A program made the position numbers and the translations under genes. Below are positions 1-8,735 of a stretch of DNA of 64,000 bases, piece by piece (the first letter of the stretch is position 1; every line of letters begins with the position of its first letter). Under the pieces are notes generated by a model, which did no database searches, was not told the origin of the DNA, and worked only from the letters and a program-made list of their open reading frames with translations. The stretch is from Lachnospiraceae bacterium (lineage in GTDB: Bacteria; Bacillota; Clostridia; Lachnospirales; Lachnospiraceae), in assembly GCA_023664345.1 (NCBI GenBank), contig JAMPFQ010000013.1, positions 50,235-114,234 of the forward strand, given 5' to 3'.

Positions 1-274
1 GGCGGTCTTCCAGGGGGCTGTCATAGCACCATGAAAGATATTTAATGTGATGCTCATGGCATGCTCGCGCCACCAGCGGGAAAAAATTGACGCTGACGAC
101 TGCATCGAAAGAATTTTCTGTCAGATACCTGGAAAAACGGTACATGAAAAATTCATCCTCAAATTTATCCGGGAAATGATAGTAGACAGTCTGGCAACTA
201 TGCCCGGCCTGTTCCAGATAATAAATAAGATCCTGATAGGTATAACTTCCCATATCATAAAACAGTATCTTCAT
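1..274 (-). CDS. DUF3880/CgeB-like glycosyltransferase, partial (N-terminal 91 residues)
   Basis: Start of a gene read on the minus strand that runs off the left edge. It begins at ATG 274 with MKILFYDMGSYTYQD and contains VNFFPLVARACHEHH followed by KYLSWCYDSPL. The same pattern (FSFDYFPFLSNIA..YLSWVYDCP; FSFNYFPIISKV..YVSWVYDNP) occurs in the complete genes at 4036-5208 and 6225-7433, so this is a third paralog of the DUF3880 plus glycosyltransferase-group-1 family. It lies 41 bases downstream of the LicD gene at 316-1206, on the same strand, and probably shares its transcript. Family membership is fairly sure. The sugar donor and acceptor cannot be told from the sequence. Confidence 0.8.
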   Translation of the reverse strand, partial: MKILFYDMGSYTYQDLIYYLEQAGHSCQTVYYHFPDKFEDEFFMYRFSRYLTENSFDAVVSVNFFPLVARACHEHHIKYLSWCYDSPLEDR

Positions 275-315
275 AATAAATAACCATGCCTCCCCTTATG
301 CCATGTTTCCGTGCG

Positions 316-1206
316 CTATGAAAGCTGCTGCTCATATATTTTCTGCTGCTTTTTGTAAAAAGGATAATCATGGTCTGCAGCATATCGGACAGGGGTCATA
401 TAGTCACCGTATTGCGCTGTTAAGACAGCATCATAATTGGAAGGAACAGGGATTTCAAGATGCTCATATGGTAAATAAACAGGATTCGCATACCATTCTT
501 TGCGTAAGAATAACCTTTTTGATGCATGATAGGCCATGTAAGTGATGAAAGGGCTTCCGGAGTCCCGGTATTCTTTTCCTATGGCGTCAGCTAATTTAAA
601 AAGCTGATGCGGGATACTTTTGCTCCGGTCAAATTTTATTTTACAGAGTTTTTCCAGATCAGGCAAGATCGCCATCACCTCGGAAGGCTCTTTTGCATAG
701 AGACGAGCGCAGGAAAAGACAGTGGAAAATAGTTCTGTGTGGCAGCGTTCCAGCTGCGGGTCTTCCGGTAATTCGTCTAACGGATAGATATCGATCCCAA
801 CGGAATAAGGGCAGCCATGGAATTTCCCAAGCCGCTCTTCGCTGTAACTGACAGTATCGGAATTGATGATGCGCGCACAGACTTCATCCCATTCTGTATT
901 GGTATTCGGGTCAAGGATCCGGTATTCATCGGGTAATTCCTTTTCTGCAGCAGCAAGAAATTTATCGTAATCTCTCCGCAACATACAGATATCCATATCG
1001 TCATCCCAGGGGATAAATCCTTTATGGCGGACCGCTCCAAGCAGTGTCCCCCAGTCGGCAAAATATTGAAGATCATTTTGGGTACAGATCTGCCCGACAA
1101 CAACTAATACTTCCAATTGAGCAGCCCAGACGCGCTTCATCATTTCCTCGATCCGGAAATCACTTCTTACCTCTTCGTGAAAAAATTCCGCAGGAAAATC
1201 CAGCAT
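316..1206 (-). CDS. LicD family phosphotransferase
   Basis: A 296-residue protein with the LicD core: YFADWGTLLGAVRHKGFIPWDDDMDI near residues 47-72, where the paired aspartates of the DDDMDI segment are the expected metal/nucleotide site. Known LicD proteins transfer phosphocholine from CDP-choline to teichoic acid or glycan. The family also includes other phosphodiester-forming transferases. No choline kinase or choline transporter is seen here, but a CMP-phosphonate pathway lies at 9262-13553. I therefore infer a CMP-activated phosphonate as donor. The start at ATG 1206 has GGGGGG eight bases upstream. It is a paralog of 5287-6204, and both are followed by a DUF3880 glycosyltransferase. 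Confidence 0.88.
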   Translation of the reverse strand: MLDFPAEFFHEEVRSDFRIEEMMKRVWAAQLEVLVVVGQICTQNDLQYFADWGTLLGAVRHKGFIPWDDDMDICMLRRDYDKFLAAAEKELPDEYRILDPNTNTEWDEVCARIINSDTVSYSEERLGKFHGCPYSVGIDIYPLDELPEDPQLERCHTELFSTVFSCARLYAKEPSEVMAILPDLEKLCKIKFDRSKSIPHQLFKLADAIGKEYRDSGSPFITYMAYHASKRLFLRKEWYANPVYLPYEHLEIPVPSNYDAVLTAQYGDYMTPVRYAADHDYPFYKKQQKIYEQQLS

Positions 1207-1270
1207 ATCTTTGTCCCCCCATAGGTTATGATTAAAATCTGCATCCTTGCATGATATACAAACTAATAGT

Positions 1271-1299
1271 ATTATAACATAAATATTTGATTTGTGTAA
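1271..1299 (-). promoter_or_regulatory. Probable sigma-A promoter for the LicD gene at 316-1206
   Basis: Read on the minus strand there is TATAAT (1271-1276) preceded at 17 bases by a weak -35 TTACAC (1294-1299). It lies 65 bases upstream of the LicD start and overlaps the divergent sigma-D site at 1297-1323. Confidence 0.5.
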
Positions 1300-1323
1300 A
1301 AAAAAAAGAGAATGAACCGATAT
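1297..1323 (+). promoter_or_regulatory. Sigma-D (FliA-type) promoter for the operon at 1419-4039
   Basis: TAAA (1297-1300), a 15-base spacer and ACCGATAT (1316-1323) match the flagellar sigma-D consensus TAAA-N15-GCCGATAT at all but one base. It is about 95 bases upstream of the gene at 1419 and points toward it. Four similar sites occur in the window, two of them in front of flagellar structural genes. Confidence 0.68.
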
Positions 1324-1418
1324 GAAATATAGGTGAGGCAGTTATGATACGAGATAGATGATAAGCAGGATCTCGTGGCTGCGGGATCGTTGTTCATGCA
1401 GGAAGGAGATCTTGGAAA

Positions 1419-1952
1419 ATGAATGGGAAAAAGATAAAGATAGCAGTGGTGTTGGATCAGAACACAGAGAACAGATGTGTTTTGAAAGATCTTATGGAGA
1501 GGCTGGAAAAAGAAAGCAATATCGAGACTGCCTGCATTTCTTATCCTTTGGAAAAGCGAAAGGATGTGATCGGCGAAATAAAGGCACTGCGTCCGGATCT
1601 GCTGATCACCGCGGATCTTTCGGGGTTTGAGCAGTGTACTCTCACGGATAATGTTTCCTATAATCTGCTGGATTGCAAGCAGTTACATCTGTTGCTTCAT
1701 GAAAAGCTGCCGAATGAGCAGTATTTAAAAAAGCAGCAGAGTATCGCAATGTTCTTTTACTGTGTGGGCAATGCTTATTATGAACATTTGCATAAGTACT
1801 ATCCACATCTGCCCTACCTGAAAGAAATGCCGGACTGGCAGTTCGAAAGAAATGAAAAAGCAGTGAATAAAAATGCAGAGATTCTTTATGGGGTATTTCT
1901 GGAGGTACTGCATGAATGTGGAAAATGTAAGCTTAGGGGAGATCAGAAATGA
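1419..1952 (+). CDS. Hypothetical protein coupled to a two-domain glycosyltransferase
   Basis: A 177-residue soluble protein that I do not recognise. It opens with a Rossmann-like strand (KIKIAVVLDQN) and has PDLLITADLSGFE near residue 65. The second half is rich in His, Tyr and Lys. No signal peptide or membrane segment is visible. The first half resembles the nucleotide-binding half of a sugar-processing or receiver-like fold, but this is only an impression. The ribosome-binding site GGAAGGAGA lies about ten bases before ATG 1419. Its stop overlaps the next start (ATGA at 1949-1952), so the two proteins are translationally coupled and probably act together. It is the first gene after a sigma-D-type promoter. 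Confidence 0.7.
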   Translation: MNGKKIKIAVVLDQNTENRCVLKDLMERLEKESNIETACISYPLEKRKDVIGEIKALRPDLLITADLSGFEQCTLTDNVSYNLLDCKQLHLLLHEKLPNEQYLKKQQSIAMFFYCVGNAYYEHLHKYYPHLPYLKEMPDWQFERNEKAVNKNAEILYGVFLEVLHECGKCKLRGDQK

Positions 1953-4039
1953 TGCAAAACATTCATATCGATATTTTGCTTGCCGTTGGGGAAAAAGGCG
2001 GAGTGGAAAATGTCGTCAATAAATATGCGCTATATCTGCAGCGTCAGGGAATGCAGGTGAGAGTGATCCAGTTTGTATGGGAAGGGGTATGCTGGGCAGC
2101 AGATCCCGTGCCTTTCTATCCGCTTTTGGAAGGCAGGGGCGATTATACAGTGGATCAGTTCGTGGCAAAATATACAGAATTTTTGGCGAGAGGGGAGGCG
2201 GACGAAAGGCCGGACATCATCCTGGCAACGGCATGGCCGTTGATGGCGCTCGTTGCCAGACAATGTATTATGAAATTGCATTTTCCGTGCAAAATAATTT
2301 CGTGGCTGCATGCTCCTATAGAAAGGTATGTAGCGGCCGGATATGGCGGAGTGGAATGTCTGGGAAAAGCAGATGAAATCTTTGTGCTTACAGAGCGGAG
2401 CAGAAACGTGATCAATGCATATGATCCACGGTCGCTCACAAGAATTGTCAAAAATCCGGTGGATTTTTCCAGATGCACTATTTCGCCAGAGACAGATAAA
2501 ACTAAGAGGGTACTGCTGTTTGTGGGAAGACTCTCGGAAGAGAAAAGAGTTGATACCATTATTCAGGCGCTCAGTCAGGCAAAAGATAAATGGGATCTGA
2601 AGCTGATCGGCGACGGAGATGAGAGAGAAAAACTACAGGCATTGGTCAATAAGCTGCATCTGGAGGAACAAGTGCTTTTTATGGGCTGGAGACAAAACCC
2701 CTGGGAATATGCTGCTGACGTATCTGCACTGGTACTGGCTTCGGAGTATGAAGGATTTCCTGTAGCGGCAATTGAAAGTATGGCATCAGGCATACCGGTC
2801 ATTTCGACTCCGGTGGATGGGATCGTGGAATTGATAAAGCCGGGGATCAACGGTTTCCTTTTTCCGCAGGGAGACAGCACAGCATTGGCAGATATCCTGA
2901 ACGCCATATCATCGGGGAAATTGCCTTCCATCCGCCCCGAAACATGCCGGGAAACAGTAGCCGACTATGAAGAACAGAAAGTCTGCACAGAGTTCAGCGA
3001 AGCGGTCATGGCGGTTTTAGATAAAATATCTGTTATCATCCCATGCTATAATGTTGAAAAACAGGTAGCCCGTTGTCTTGACAGTATCCTGGATCAGACT
3101 TTGCATGGAGTCGATATGGAGATCATCTGTATTGATGATAGATCAACAGATCGTACATTGCAGATCCTGGAAGAGTATGAAAAGAACTTTTCTGAAAAGA
3201 TCATGCTCATCCCGCTGGATGAAAACGGGAAGCAGGGAAATGCCAGAAATATCGGTATGATGTATGCAAGTGGAAACTATATCACTTTTGTGGACGCGGA
3301 TGATGTCATTGCTCCCCGGATGCTGCAGGCGCTGTATGATCAGGCAGCAGTGAACCAATGTGAGATCGTCGAATGCGCTTATAAAGAAGTGTTCTCAGAT
3401 AATGATGCCCTGTCTGTCGAGAAAAAAGGAAATTGGGAATATATGCGCAGCGCAGCTGACAGGAAAAAGTATATTCTGCAATATGGGTGGAAAACCGGGC
3501 CATGTGCACGATTATACCGCAGGGATTTTCTGGAAAGCAATCAGATCAGCTTTCCGAAAGACACATATATGGAAGATATCTATTTTTCGGAACTCTGCAT
3601 GCTGAACATGAATTCATATATCAGAGTGCCATATACATATTATTTTTATTGTATCAATCCATCCGGAGTAATGTATGGCGAACATATATCTGATTACTAT
3701 ATGGATACGGCAAAGGTTCAGAACATGACGACAAGATTCGTTTTAGACTGCGGACTGGCATCGGATTGTATGCAGGAATACGCGTTTTTGCATTTTAGCA
3801 AAGCATTTGCAGAACCTGTTGCGAGAATGTGCAGGGATGAGAGGTTTTTTTCTTATGATAATTTACAATACTTAAAAAAGACATTGTTGCAGCTATTCCC
3901 AGATTTTCTGCAAAACCCATATGTCAAAAATGATAATTCCGCAGAAATGGAACTATACAGACTTTTGTTGCAGGAAACTTATCCTGAGGAGGAGTTGTAT
4001 AAAATAATATGTCTTTCTGACAGGGAATTTAACGATTAG
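1949..4039 (+). CDS. Bifunctional glycosyltransferase, GT4-like plus GT2-like
   Basis: A 696-residue fusion. Residues 1-350 are a GT-B fold enzyme of the GT4 type. They show a glycine-rich N-terminus (LLAVGEKGGVENV), LLFVGRLSEEKRVD, and the donor-site segment SEYEGFPVAAIESMASGIPV. From about residue 357 a GT-A domain of family 2 begins with ISVIIPCYNVEKQV, then IICIDDRSTD and the metal-binding TFVDADD. Each half could add one sugar, so one polypeptide may make a disaccharide step. There is no membrane segment. It ends convergently on the gene at 4036-5208, with the two stop codons interlocked and no room for a terminator. Substrates are unknown. Confidence 0.9.
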   Translation: MMQNIHIDILLAVGEKGGVENVVNKYALYLQRQGMQVRVIQFVWEGVCWAADPVPFYPLLEGRGDYTVDQFVAKYTEFLARGEADERPDIILATAWPLMALVARQCIMKLHFPCKIISWLHAPIERYVAAGYGGVECLGKADEIFVLTERSRNVINAYDPRSLTRIVKNPVDFSRCTISPETDKTKRVLLFVGRLSEEKRVDTIIQALSQAKDKWDLKLIGDGDEREKLQALVNKLHLEEQVLFMGWRQNPWEYAADVSALVLASEYEGFPVAAIESMASGIPVISTPVDGIVELIKPGINGFLFPQGDSTALADILNAISSGKLPSIRPETCRETVADYEEQKVCTEFSEAVMAVLDKISVIIPCYNVEKQVARCLDSILDQTLHGVDMEIICIDDRSTDRTLQILEEYEKNFSEKIMLIPLDENGKQGNARNIGMMYASGNYITFVDADDVIAPRMLQALYDQAAVNQCEIVECAYKEVFSDNDALSVEKKGNWEYMRSAADRKKYILQYGWKTGPCARLYRRDFLESNQISFPKDTYMEDIYFSELCMLNMNSYIRVPYTYYFYCINPSGVMYGEHISDYYMDTAKVQNMTTRFVLDCGLASDCMQEYAFLHFSKAFAEPVARMCRDERFFSYDNLQYLKKTLLQLFPDFLQNPYVKNDNSAEMELYRLLLQETYPEEELYKIICLSDREFND

Positions 4040-5208
4040 GAAAGTGCAGCCAGCATTTTCTCTACCTGTTTTTGGTAGGGAAACAGTTCCTGTACCTTTT
4101 TCCAGCCGCAAAAGGCAATTTCATTCCTTTCCTGCTCATGATCCAGATAATAGTCGGCTTTGTGGCACATATCCTCAAGGTCGGTAAAATAGACAAAATC
4201 CCTGCCTGGTTCCAAAAACTCACACAACTCGGACTGATAATTTGTCAGCAAGAAACCGCCACAGGCAAGGATATCCGTTGCCCGCAGGGGAATACCCGAG
4301 GTAATGGAACGTAAGGTGATATTCAGATTTATTTTGGAATAACGGAAGACATTCGGCATTTCGTTGATATATGATACGATCCCCTTATGGTTCGCCTTTG
4401 GGCATAATTCTTTCCTGGACGCGGAATAAAGACTGACCGGAAAGCAGTCAGACAAAAGGTTCAATGCAGAGATACGTTCTTCGGAGGTGATCTTCGCGTG
4501 GAGCATATTGCAAAAGGCGATCTCATTGCCATAAGTAGAGTTTTTTGAATATTCTATCTTGATATATTTTGACAATTGCTCTACCAGGGACGGATTCAGC
4601 ATAGACGGCACGAGATCAACGCCCCAAAGCTGCTTTTGGGCATCCATCAGGCCGTTCAGGTATCCGCGTAAATATGTCGGCAGTTCTTTTATCTGGTCAT
4701 ACAGGTTTTTTTCATAAAGACTGCCTACAAAAGAAATCTCATCCAGATACCGCTCTGGCATAAATTGTTCTGCTGTCATCTGATCAGATAGCCCAAGCTG
4801 CTGGTTGAGCCGTTCTGTATTTACTCCAAGGGGCATATGGTACACATGTTTTCCGCCTAAGTTCTCCACTTCCTGGAGCATATTACGGTCAAACAGGAAA
4901 ATATAGTTACAGCTGTTTGAAACCGTAGTGGAATACAGGGTCAGGTGGGGGCAATCGTACACCCAGCTAAGGTATGGGACGGAGTATTTCATGGCAATAT
5001 TCGAAAGAAATGGGAAGTAATCAAAAGAAAAAATCATATCATATTTCTGCGAATCGAACAAGTCAGCCGCTTTTTTTTCTAAACGGCTGTCATCAAAATA
5101 ATCTTGAAAAGGTGATGTGAAAAGAGTCACCTCACATCCCGCTTTTTTTAATGATCCTACCATATCCTGACAGGAATTTTCATTCCAAGTATAGTATAGT
5201 ACTTTCAT
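4036..5208 (-). CDS. DUF3880/CgeB-like glycosyltransferase
   Basis: A 390-residue protein. The N-terminal half is DUF3880-like (MKVLYYTWNENSCQDM; FSFDYFPFLSNIA; YLSWVYDCP). The C-terminal half is of the glycosyltransferase-group-1 type, with SKINLNITLRSITSGIPLRA, a conserved LACGGFLLTNY and a final helical YYLDHEQERNEIAF. This architecture is known from spore-coat CgeB proteins and from cell-surface glycan loci. It is the last gene of a minus-strand run starting at 9094, 78 bases after the LicD gene at 5287. The ribosome-binding site GCGAGG precedes ATG 5208. Two paralogs lie at 1-274 and 6225-7433. Donor and acceptor are unknown. Confidence 0.85.
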   Translation of the reverse strand: MKVLYYTWNENSCQDMVGSLKKAGCEVTLFTSPFQDYFDDSRLEKKAADLFDSQKYDMIFSFDYFPFLSNIAMKYSVPYLSWVYDCPHLTLYSTTVSNSCNYIFLFDRNMLQEVENLGGKHVYHMPLGVNTERLNQQLGLSDQMTAEQFMPERYLDEISFVGSLYEKNLYDQIKELPTYLRGYLNGLMDAQKQLWGVDLVPSMLNPSLVEQLSKYIKIEYSKNSTYGNEIAFCNMLHAKITSEERISALNLLSDCFPVSLYSASRKELCPKANHKGIVSYINEMPNVFRYSKINLNITLRSITSGIPLRATDILACGGFLLTNYQSELCEFLEPGRDFVYFTDLEDMCHKADYYLDHEQERNEIAFCGWKKVQELFPYQKQVEKMLAALS

Positions 5209-5286
5209 ATAGCAACCTCGCTTATACTGATTCCACCTGTAAAGAGATTGTGGCCGGATGTGTGGAAATGAGCAGGCGGCAGAATG

Positions 5287-6204
5287 CTAATGCAACATGC
5301 TGCCATCCGTTATCGCTGTTATCAGGGACTGCTTGAATATCTCCTGTTGTTTTTTGTAAAACGGATAGTCGTGCGACTCGCAGCGGACGGGTGTCATGTA
5401 GTCGCCGTACAGCGTGGTCAGCACGGCGTCATAGTTGACAGGGGCAGGAAGTTCAAACTGTTCAAAAGGCAGATAGACACAGTCCTCATACCATTCTTTC
5501 CGAAAATAAAGCTTTTGGGATGCATGAAAGCATAGATGCGAGATAAGGGAACTGCCAGAGCCCAGGTACGCTTTTGACAGGCGTTCCGCTAATTTCAGAA
5601 GCTGGTTCTGCACATTCTTACTTCGATCGATTTTGATATGGTACAGTTCTTCCATGTCCGGTATGATGTCGTCCACTTCGGAAGGAACCATGTTGTAGAT
5701 ATGTGCAGGGAAGTAGAGATTCGTAAAGTAATCCATGAACTGGTTTTCCTCCTGCGAGTCTTCCGGCAATTCGTCCAGAGGGAAGATGTCGATGCCAACG
5801 GAATAAGGACAGCCGTGGAATGCCCGGAGCCGTTTTTCGTCATAACTGATGGAATCCGCATTCACGATGCGCGAAAAAAGACGGCGCCATTCTACAGTGG
5901 CATCCAGGGAAAGAACCTGATAACCATCCGGCAATTCCTTTCCCGCAACGGCAAAAAACTTATCATAATCTTCCCGAAACATACAGATATCCATATCATC
6001 GTCCCAGGGGATAAATCCCCTATGGCGGACTGCTCCGAGTAATGTCCCCCAATCCGCAAAGTAGCGAAGACCGTATTTATCGCAGATCTGTTCAATGACG
6101 GCCAGTACTTCTAACTGAGCGGCCCAGGCACATTTCATCATAGGCTCAACATAAAATCCTTCCCTTGTTTCACCCAGGAAAAAGTCTTTTGGAAATGGAA
6201 GCAT
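5287..6204 (-). CDS. LicD family phosphotransferase
   Basis: A 305-residue paralog of 316-1206 with the same core (YFADWGTLLGAVRHRGFIPWDDDMDI). I start it at ATG 6204 because an AAAGGAGAG site lies eight bases upstream and because MLPFPKDFF then aligns with MLDFPAEFF of the paralog. An upstream in-frame ATG at 6225 would overlap the preceding gene and lacks a site. It lies between two DUF3880 glycosyltransferases. The aspartates of DDDMDI are intact. I infer that it attaches a phosphonate or another phospho-group from a CMP/CDP donor to a sugar. The alternative is choline phosphate, but no choline genes are present in the window. Confidence 0.88.
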   Translation of the reverse strand: MLPFPKDFFLGETREGFYVEPMMKCAWAAQLEVLAVIEQICDKYGLRYFADWGTLLGAVRHRGFIPWDDDMDICMFREDYDKFFAVAGKELPDGYQVLSLDATVEWRRLFSRIVNADSISYDEKRLRAFHGCPYSVGIDIFPLDELPEDSQEENQFMDYFTNLYFPAHIYNMVPSEVDDIIPDMEELYHIKIDRSKNVQNQLLKLAERLSKAYLGSGSSLISHLCFHASQKLYFRKEWYEDCVYLPFEQFELPAPVNYDAVLTTLYGDYMTPVRCESHDYPFYKKQQEIFKQSLITAITDGSMLH

Positions 6205-6224
6205 AAGTTTAACTCTCCTTTGCA

Positions 6225-7433
6225 CTATTGTATATCACTAAACAAAACGGGGATCCGCTTTTCATAAGTATGAGAGCGACAGACTTTCTCATATCCGTTT
6301 TTGCAGATCTCCAGCCGTTCCTTTTCATGCGACAGGTAATATTCTATCTGGTTCATCAGGTCTTCTGCGTCTGTATAATATACATAATCTTCTTCCGGAA
6401 CAAAGTGATCGAGAAAGTCTTCCTGATAGTTCGTCAGAAGAAAGCCCTGACTGCCCATGATGTCAAAGGCCCGCAGGGGAATGCCGCTCTTGATGCTGCG
6501 CAGAGTGATGTTCAGATTGATCCTGCTGTGCCGGAATACATACGGAGCCTCCAGATAATAGTCGATCGCTCCGTGGTTTGTGCAGCCGGGACAGCGCCAG
6601 GTTTTATCCGTGGTATATAGCTGCAGAGGGTATTTGCCGGCGATCCTCTGTAGCAGTTCAGTGCGTTCCATGGCTGTGATCTGGCGCAGCAGGAAATAGT
6701 TGCTGTAGAGGTAGCTTTCTGTTTCCACGCCATCGTGATTAGGCGGGCAGGGATATGCCTTTCGCAGTTTGGAGAGGATATCCTCGTTTAACAGGTCTTC
6801 GATGATGGAAATGCCATATACGTTCTTTTGGACCTGCATGATGGCGTCCAGATATCCTCTGGTAAAGTCAGGCAGTCCCTGAAGGCGCTCATATAATTGG
6901 TGTTTGGGTTCTGTGTATAAGGAGCCTACAAAAGAAATATCAGCCCGGTATTTCTCATGGATACGCGGAGAAGAGGCATCAGCCCTCAATCTGGAAGGCG
7001 CAGCGGCCAGAGGCAGATAAGAGACGGTAGGAATGCCGTTTTTTCGGAAAAACAGATATTCCTGCCTGTCAAAAAGGAATACTCTGTTGCAGGGATTGGC
7101 CAATGTGTAAGAATATAAGGAAACCAGGGGATTGTCATAAACCCATGAAACATAGGTCACATCCAAAGTATCACAGACCTTGGATATGATCGGAAAATAA
7201 TTAAAAGAAAAGACATACTGCGGAGAAAAAGAACGGATCGCAGCGCGTAGATCTTCCTCAAAGACAGCATTATTGCGCCCCGTTCTGGGGGAAAAAGGAT
7301 ACAGGGATAATAGGGCGCCGCAATCCTGCAGGGCAGCTTTCATATCCTGCCCGCCATAACAGTTCCAATCCATGTATAAAATTTTGGTATGGTGCAATGC
7401 GGTATGCCGTGTCACTGTGCAGAATTCCTCCAT
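6225..7433 (-). CDS. DUF3880/CgeB-like glycosyltransferase
   Basis: A 402-residue protein with the same two-part build as 4036-5208: TKILYMDWNCYGGQDM, FSFNYFPIISKV, YVSWVYDNP, then SRINLNITLRSIKSGIPLRA and GSQGFLLTNYQ. The start is uncertain. ATG 7433 gives an extra N-terminal 15 residues. A GTG at 7415 would have the GGAGGA inside those codons as its ribosome-binding site and would fit the paralogs better. It lies 17 bases after the glycosyltransferase at 7451 and 20 bases before the LicD start. The family call is firm, and the sugar specificity is unknown. Confidence 0.85.
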   Translation of the reverse strand: MEEFCTVTRHTALHHTKILYMDWNCYGGQDMKAALQDCGALLSLYPFSPRTGRNNAVFEEDLRAAIRSFSPQYVFSFNYFPIISKVCDTLDVTYVSWVYDNPLVSLYSYTLANPCNRVFLFDRQEYLFFRKNGIPTVSYLPLAAAPSRLRADASSPRIHEKYRADISFVGSLYTEPKHQLYERLQGLPDFTRGYLDAIMQVQKNVYGISIIEDLLNEDILSKLRKAYPCPPNHDGVETESYLYSNYFLLRQITAMERTELLQRIAGKYPLQLYTTDKTWRCPGCTNHGAIDYYLEAPYVFRHSRINLNITLRSIKSGIPLRAFDIMGSQGFLLTNYQEDFLDHFVPEEDYVYYTDAEDLMNQIEYYLSHEKERLEICKNGYEKVCRSHTYEKRIPVLFSDIQ

Positions 7434-7450
7434 GAAAATACATTGATATC

Positions 7451-8161
7451 TTACCTGTTAAAATGGATGATCTCCCTGTAAGACTTTCCTAAAAACTGCG
7501 GATAAGCCTGCATAAATATCTGTCGGTAACGATCATAATGGAACAGGCTTGGGAACCTGTTGTCATCATGCATGCACCAGGGATGCGCCTGACGGGGAAC
7601 AGCAATCTTATAGCCTTCGGACAGAAAGCGGATGCTCTGAAACGCGTCATAGAAATCCCAGCCGTCCAGCTTGTCGGTGTTCCACCGCAGATCCCGGCAG
7701 GTGGCCATGAAAAAGCCGTCTATGCACGCGACCAGGTCGTACCCTTCCTCTGTGAGGCTGTAACGGTAGTCGGCGAGCCTGGGGTAGGGGCTGTCAGGGT
7801 TGCGCGTATATAAACCGCCGGATCTTCTGGCATGCCACATGATCCCGTCAGGAGAGATCTTCTCATAGCCGACCATCCCGACCATTCCGATCTGTGGGTC
7901 GGATGAAAAGACAGACAAAAGGTCATAAAGGAGATATCTGTTCAGGATAAATACATCCTGGTGCAGGTAAATCTTGTATCCGGCATCTGATGCCAGCATG
8001 GCCTCATTGTAGCCCTGGGTGATGCCAGCGGCATCTGCAATGGTGAGCAGATCGACCTCATATCCATCAGGGACGGCCAGCTGGTTGATATAATGAATGC
8101 ATTCCTCTAAGAGCAATGCATCATTCGTACATAGTATAAAGGCAAATTTATGGTCGTTCAT
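7451..8161 (-). CDS. Glycosyltransferase, GT2-like (Glyco_tranf_2_5 type)
   Basis: A 236-residue protein starting MNDHKFAFILCTNDALLLEEC, with YKIYLHQDVFI as a likely DxD-equivalent segment and GMVGMVGYEKISPDGIMWH. It is clearly paralogous to 40567-41223 (MNERKFCFIICTNNELLLQEC; YKIYLHQDSFI; GMVGTLGTEHLSSDGIMWH). The start at ATG 8161 is supported by an AGGAG about eight bases upstream and by alignment to the paralog. It overlaps the end of the preceding gene by 14 bases, so the two are coupled. In both copies an unrecognised helical protein precedes it. It is likely a transferase for the same glycan as the LicD enzymes. Confidence 0.8.
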   Translation of the reverse strand: MNDHKFAFILCTNDALLLEECIHYINQLAVPDGYEVDLLTIADAAGITQGYNEAMLASDAGYKIYLHQDVFILNRYLLYDLLSVFSSDPQIGMVGMVGYEKISPDGIMWHARRSGGLYTRNPDSPYPRLADYRYSLTEEGYDLVACIDGFFMATCRDLRWNTDKLDGWDFYDAFQSIRFLSEGYKIAVPRQAHPWCMHDDNRFPSLFHYDRYRQIFMQAYPQFLGKSYREIIHFNR

Positions 8162-8735
8162 GGGAGTTCTCCTGTTGCTTTTCCGCAGAATCTGCATCTG
8201 TCAGGGCAAAGAATTGCTGCATGTCGTCAGCGCTCCATTCCTGAACATAAATATGAGCCAGTGTTTCATAGAAAGACTGATCAGGAACAATCAGGTCATC
8301 CTGTGTCATGATGTATGCCGCAAAGTGCGAAACAGGGTGGTTTTGCAGATAAATGACCGCCTCCTCCTGCGATTCCCCGGAGAGTTGGAAAAGGATACGG
8401 CGGAAAGCAAAAAGAGTCAGCATATATTTTTCCCAGAGGGCATCCATGTTGTCACAGCCCTGACAGAATAGAATCTTATGGTAGCTATGCTCCAGACGGA
8501 GGATGTTCAGGATGCGCAGGATACGGTGTGTTTTCCCGATATACTGGAAAGCGAGGTGTCCGTCCCCTTCTTCGATATAAGGGATCAGTTTCCATAAGGC
8601 ATCGAGATCTTTCGTGCCCAGGGCGTTATCTATGGCAGTGATGATATGCTGCCAGGCGCTTTGGGCAGCGTCGTGATCCAGAGCCAGCTGTCGAAAATAT
8701 TCTTCTGCTTCCGTGTTTCTGCCGTTCCTGATCAT
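8148..8735 (-). CDS. Hypothetical helical protein, coupled to a glycosyltransferase
   Basis: A 195-residue, mostly helical, acidic protein without signal peptide or membrane segment (NTEAEEYFRQLALDHDAAQ near the N-terminus). The pattern of short amphipathic helices resembles a TPR-like scaffold, but no clear repeat consensus can be seen. The start overlaps the stop of the upstream gene (ATGA, 8732-8735), and its end overlaps the start of the glycosyltransferase at 8161. A protein of similar size and position (41233-41931) precedes the paralogous glycosyltransferase. I infer an accessory or targeting role for the transferase. Confidence 0.65.
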   Translation of the reverse strand: MIRNGRNTEAEEYFRQLALDHDAAQSAWQHIITAIDNALGTKDLDALWKLIPYIEEGDGHLAFQYIGKTHRILRILNILRLEHSYHKILFCQGCDNMDALWEKYMLTLFAFRRILFQLSGESQEEAVIYLQNHPVSHFAAYIMTQDDLIVPDQSFYETLAHIYVQEWSADDMQQFFALTDADSAEKQQENSHERP

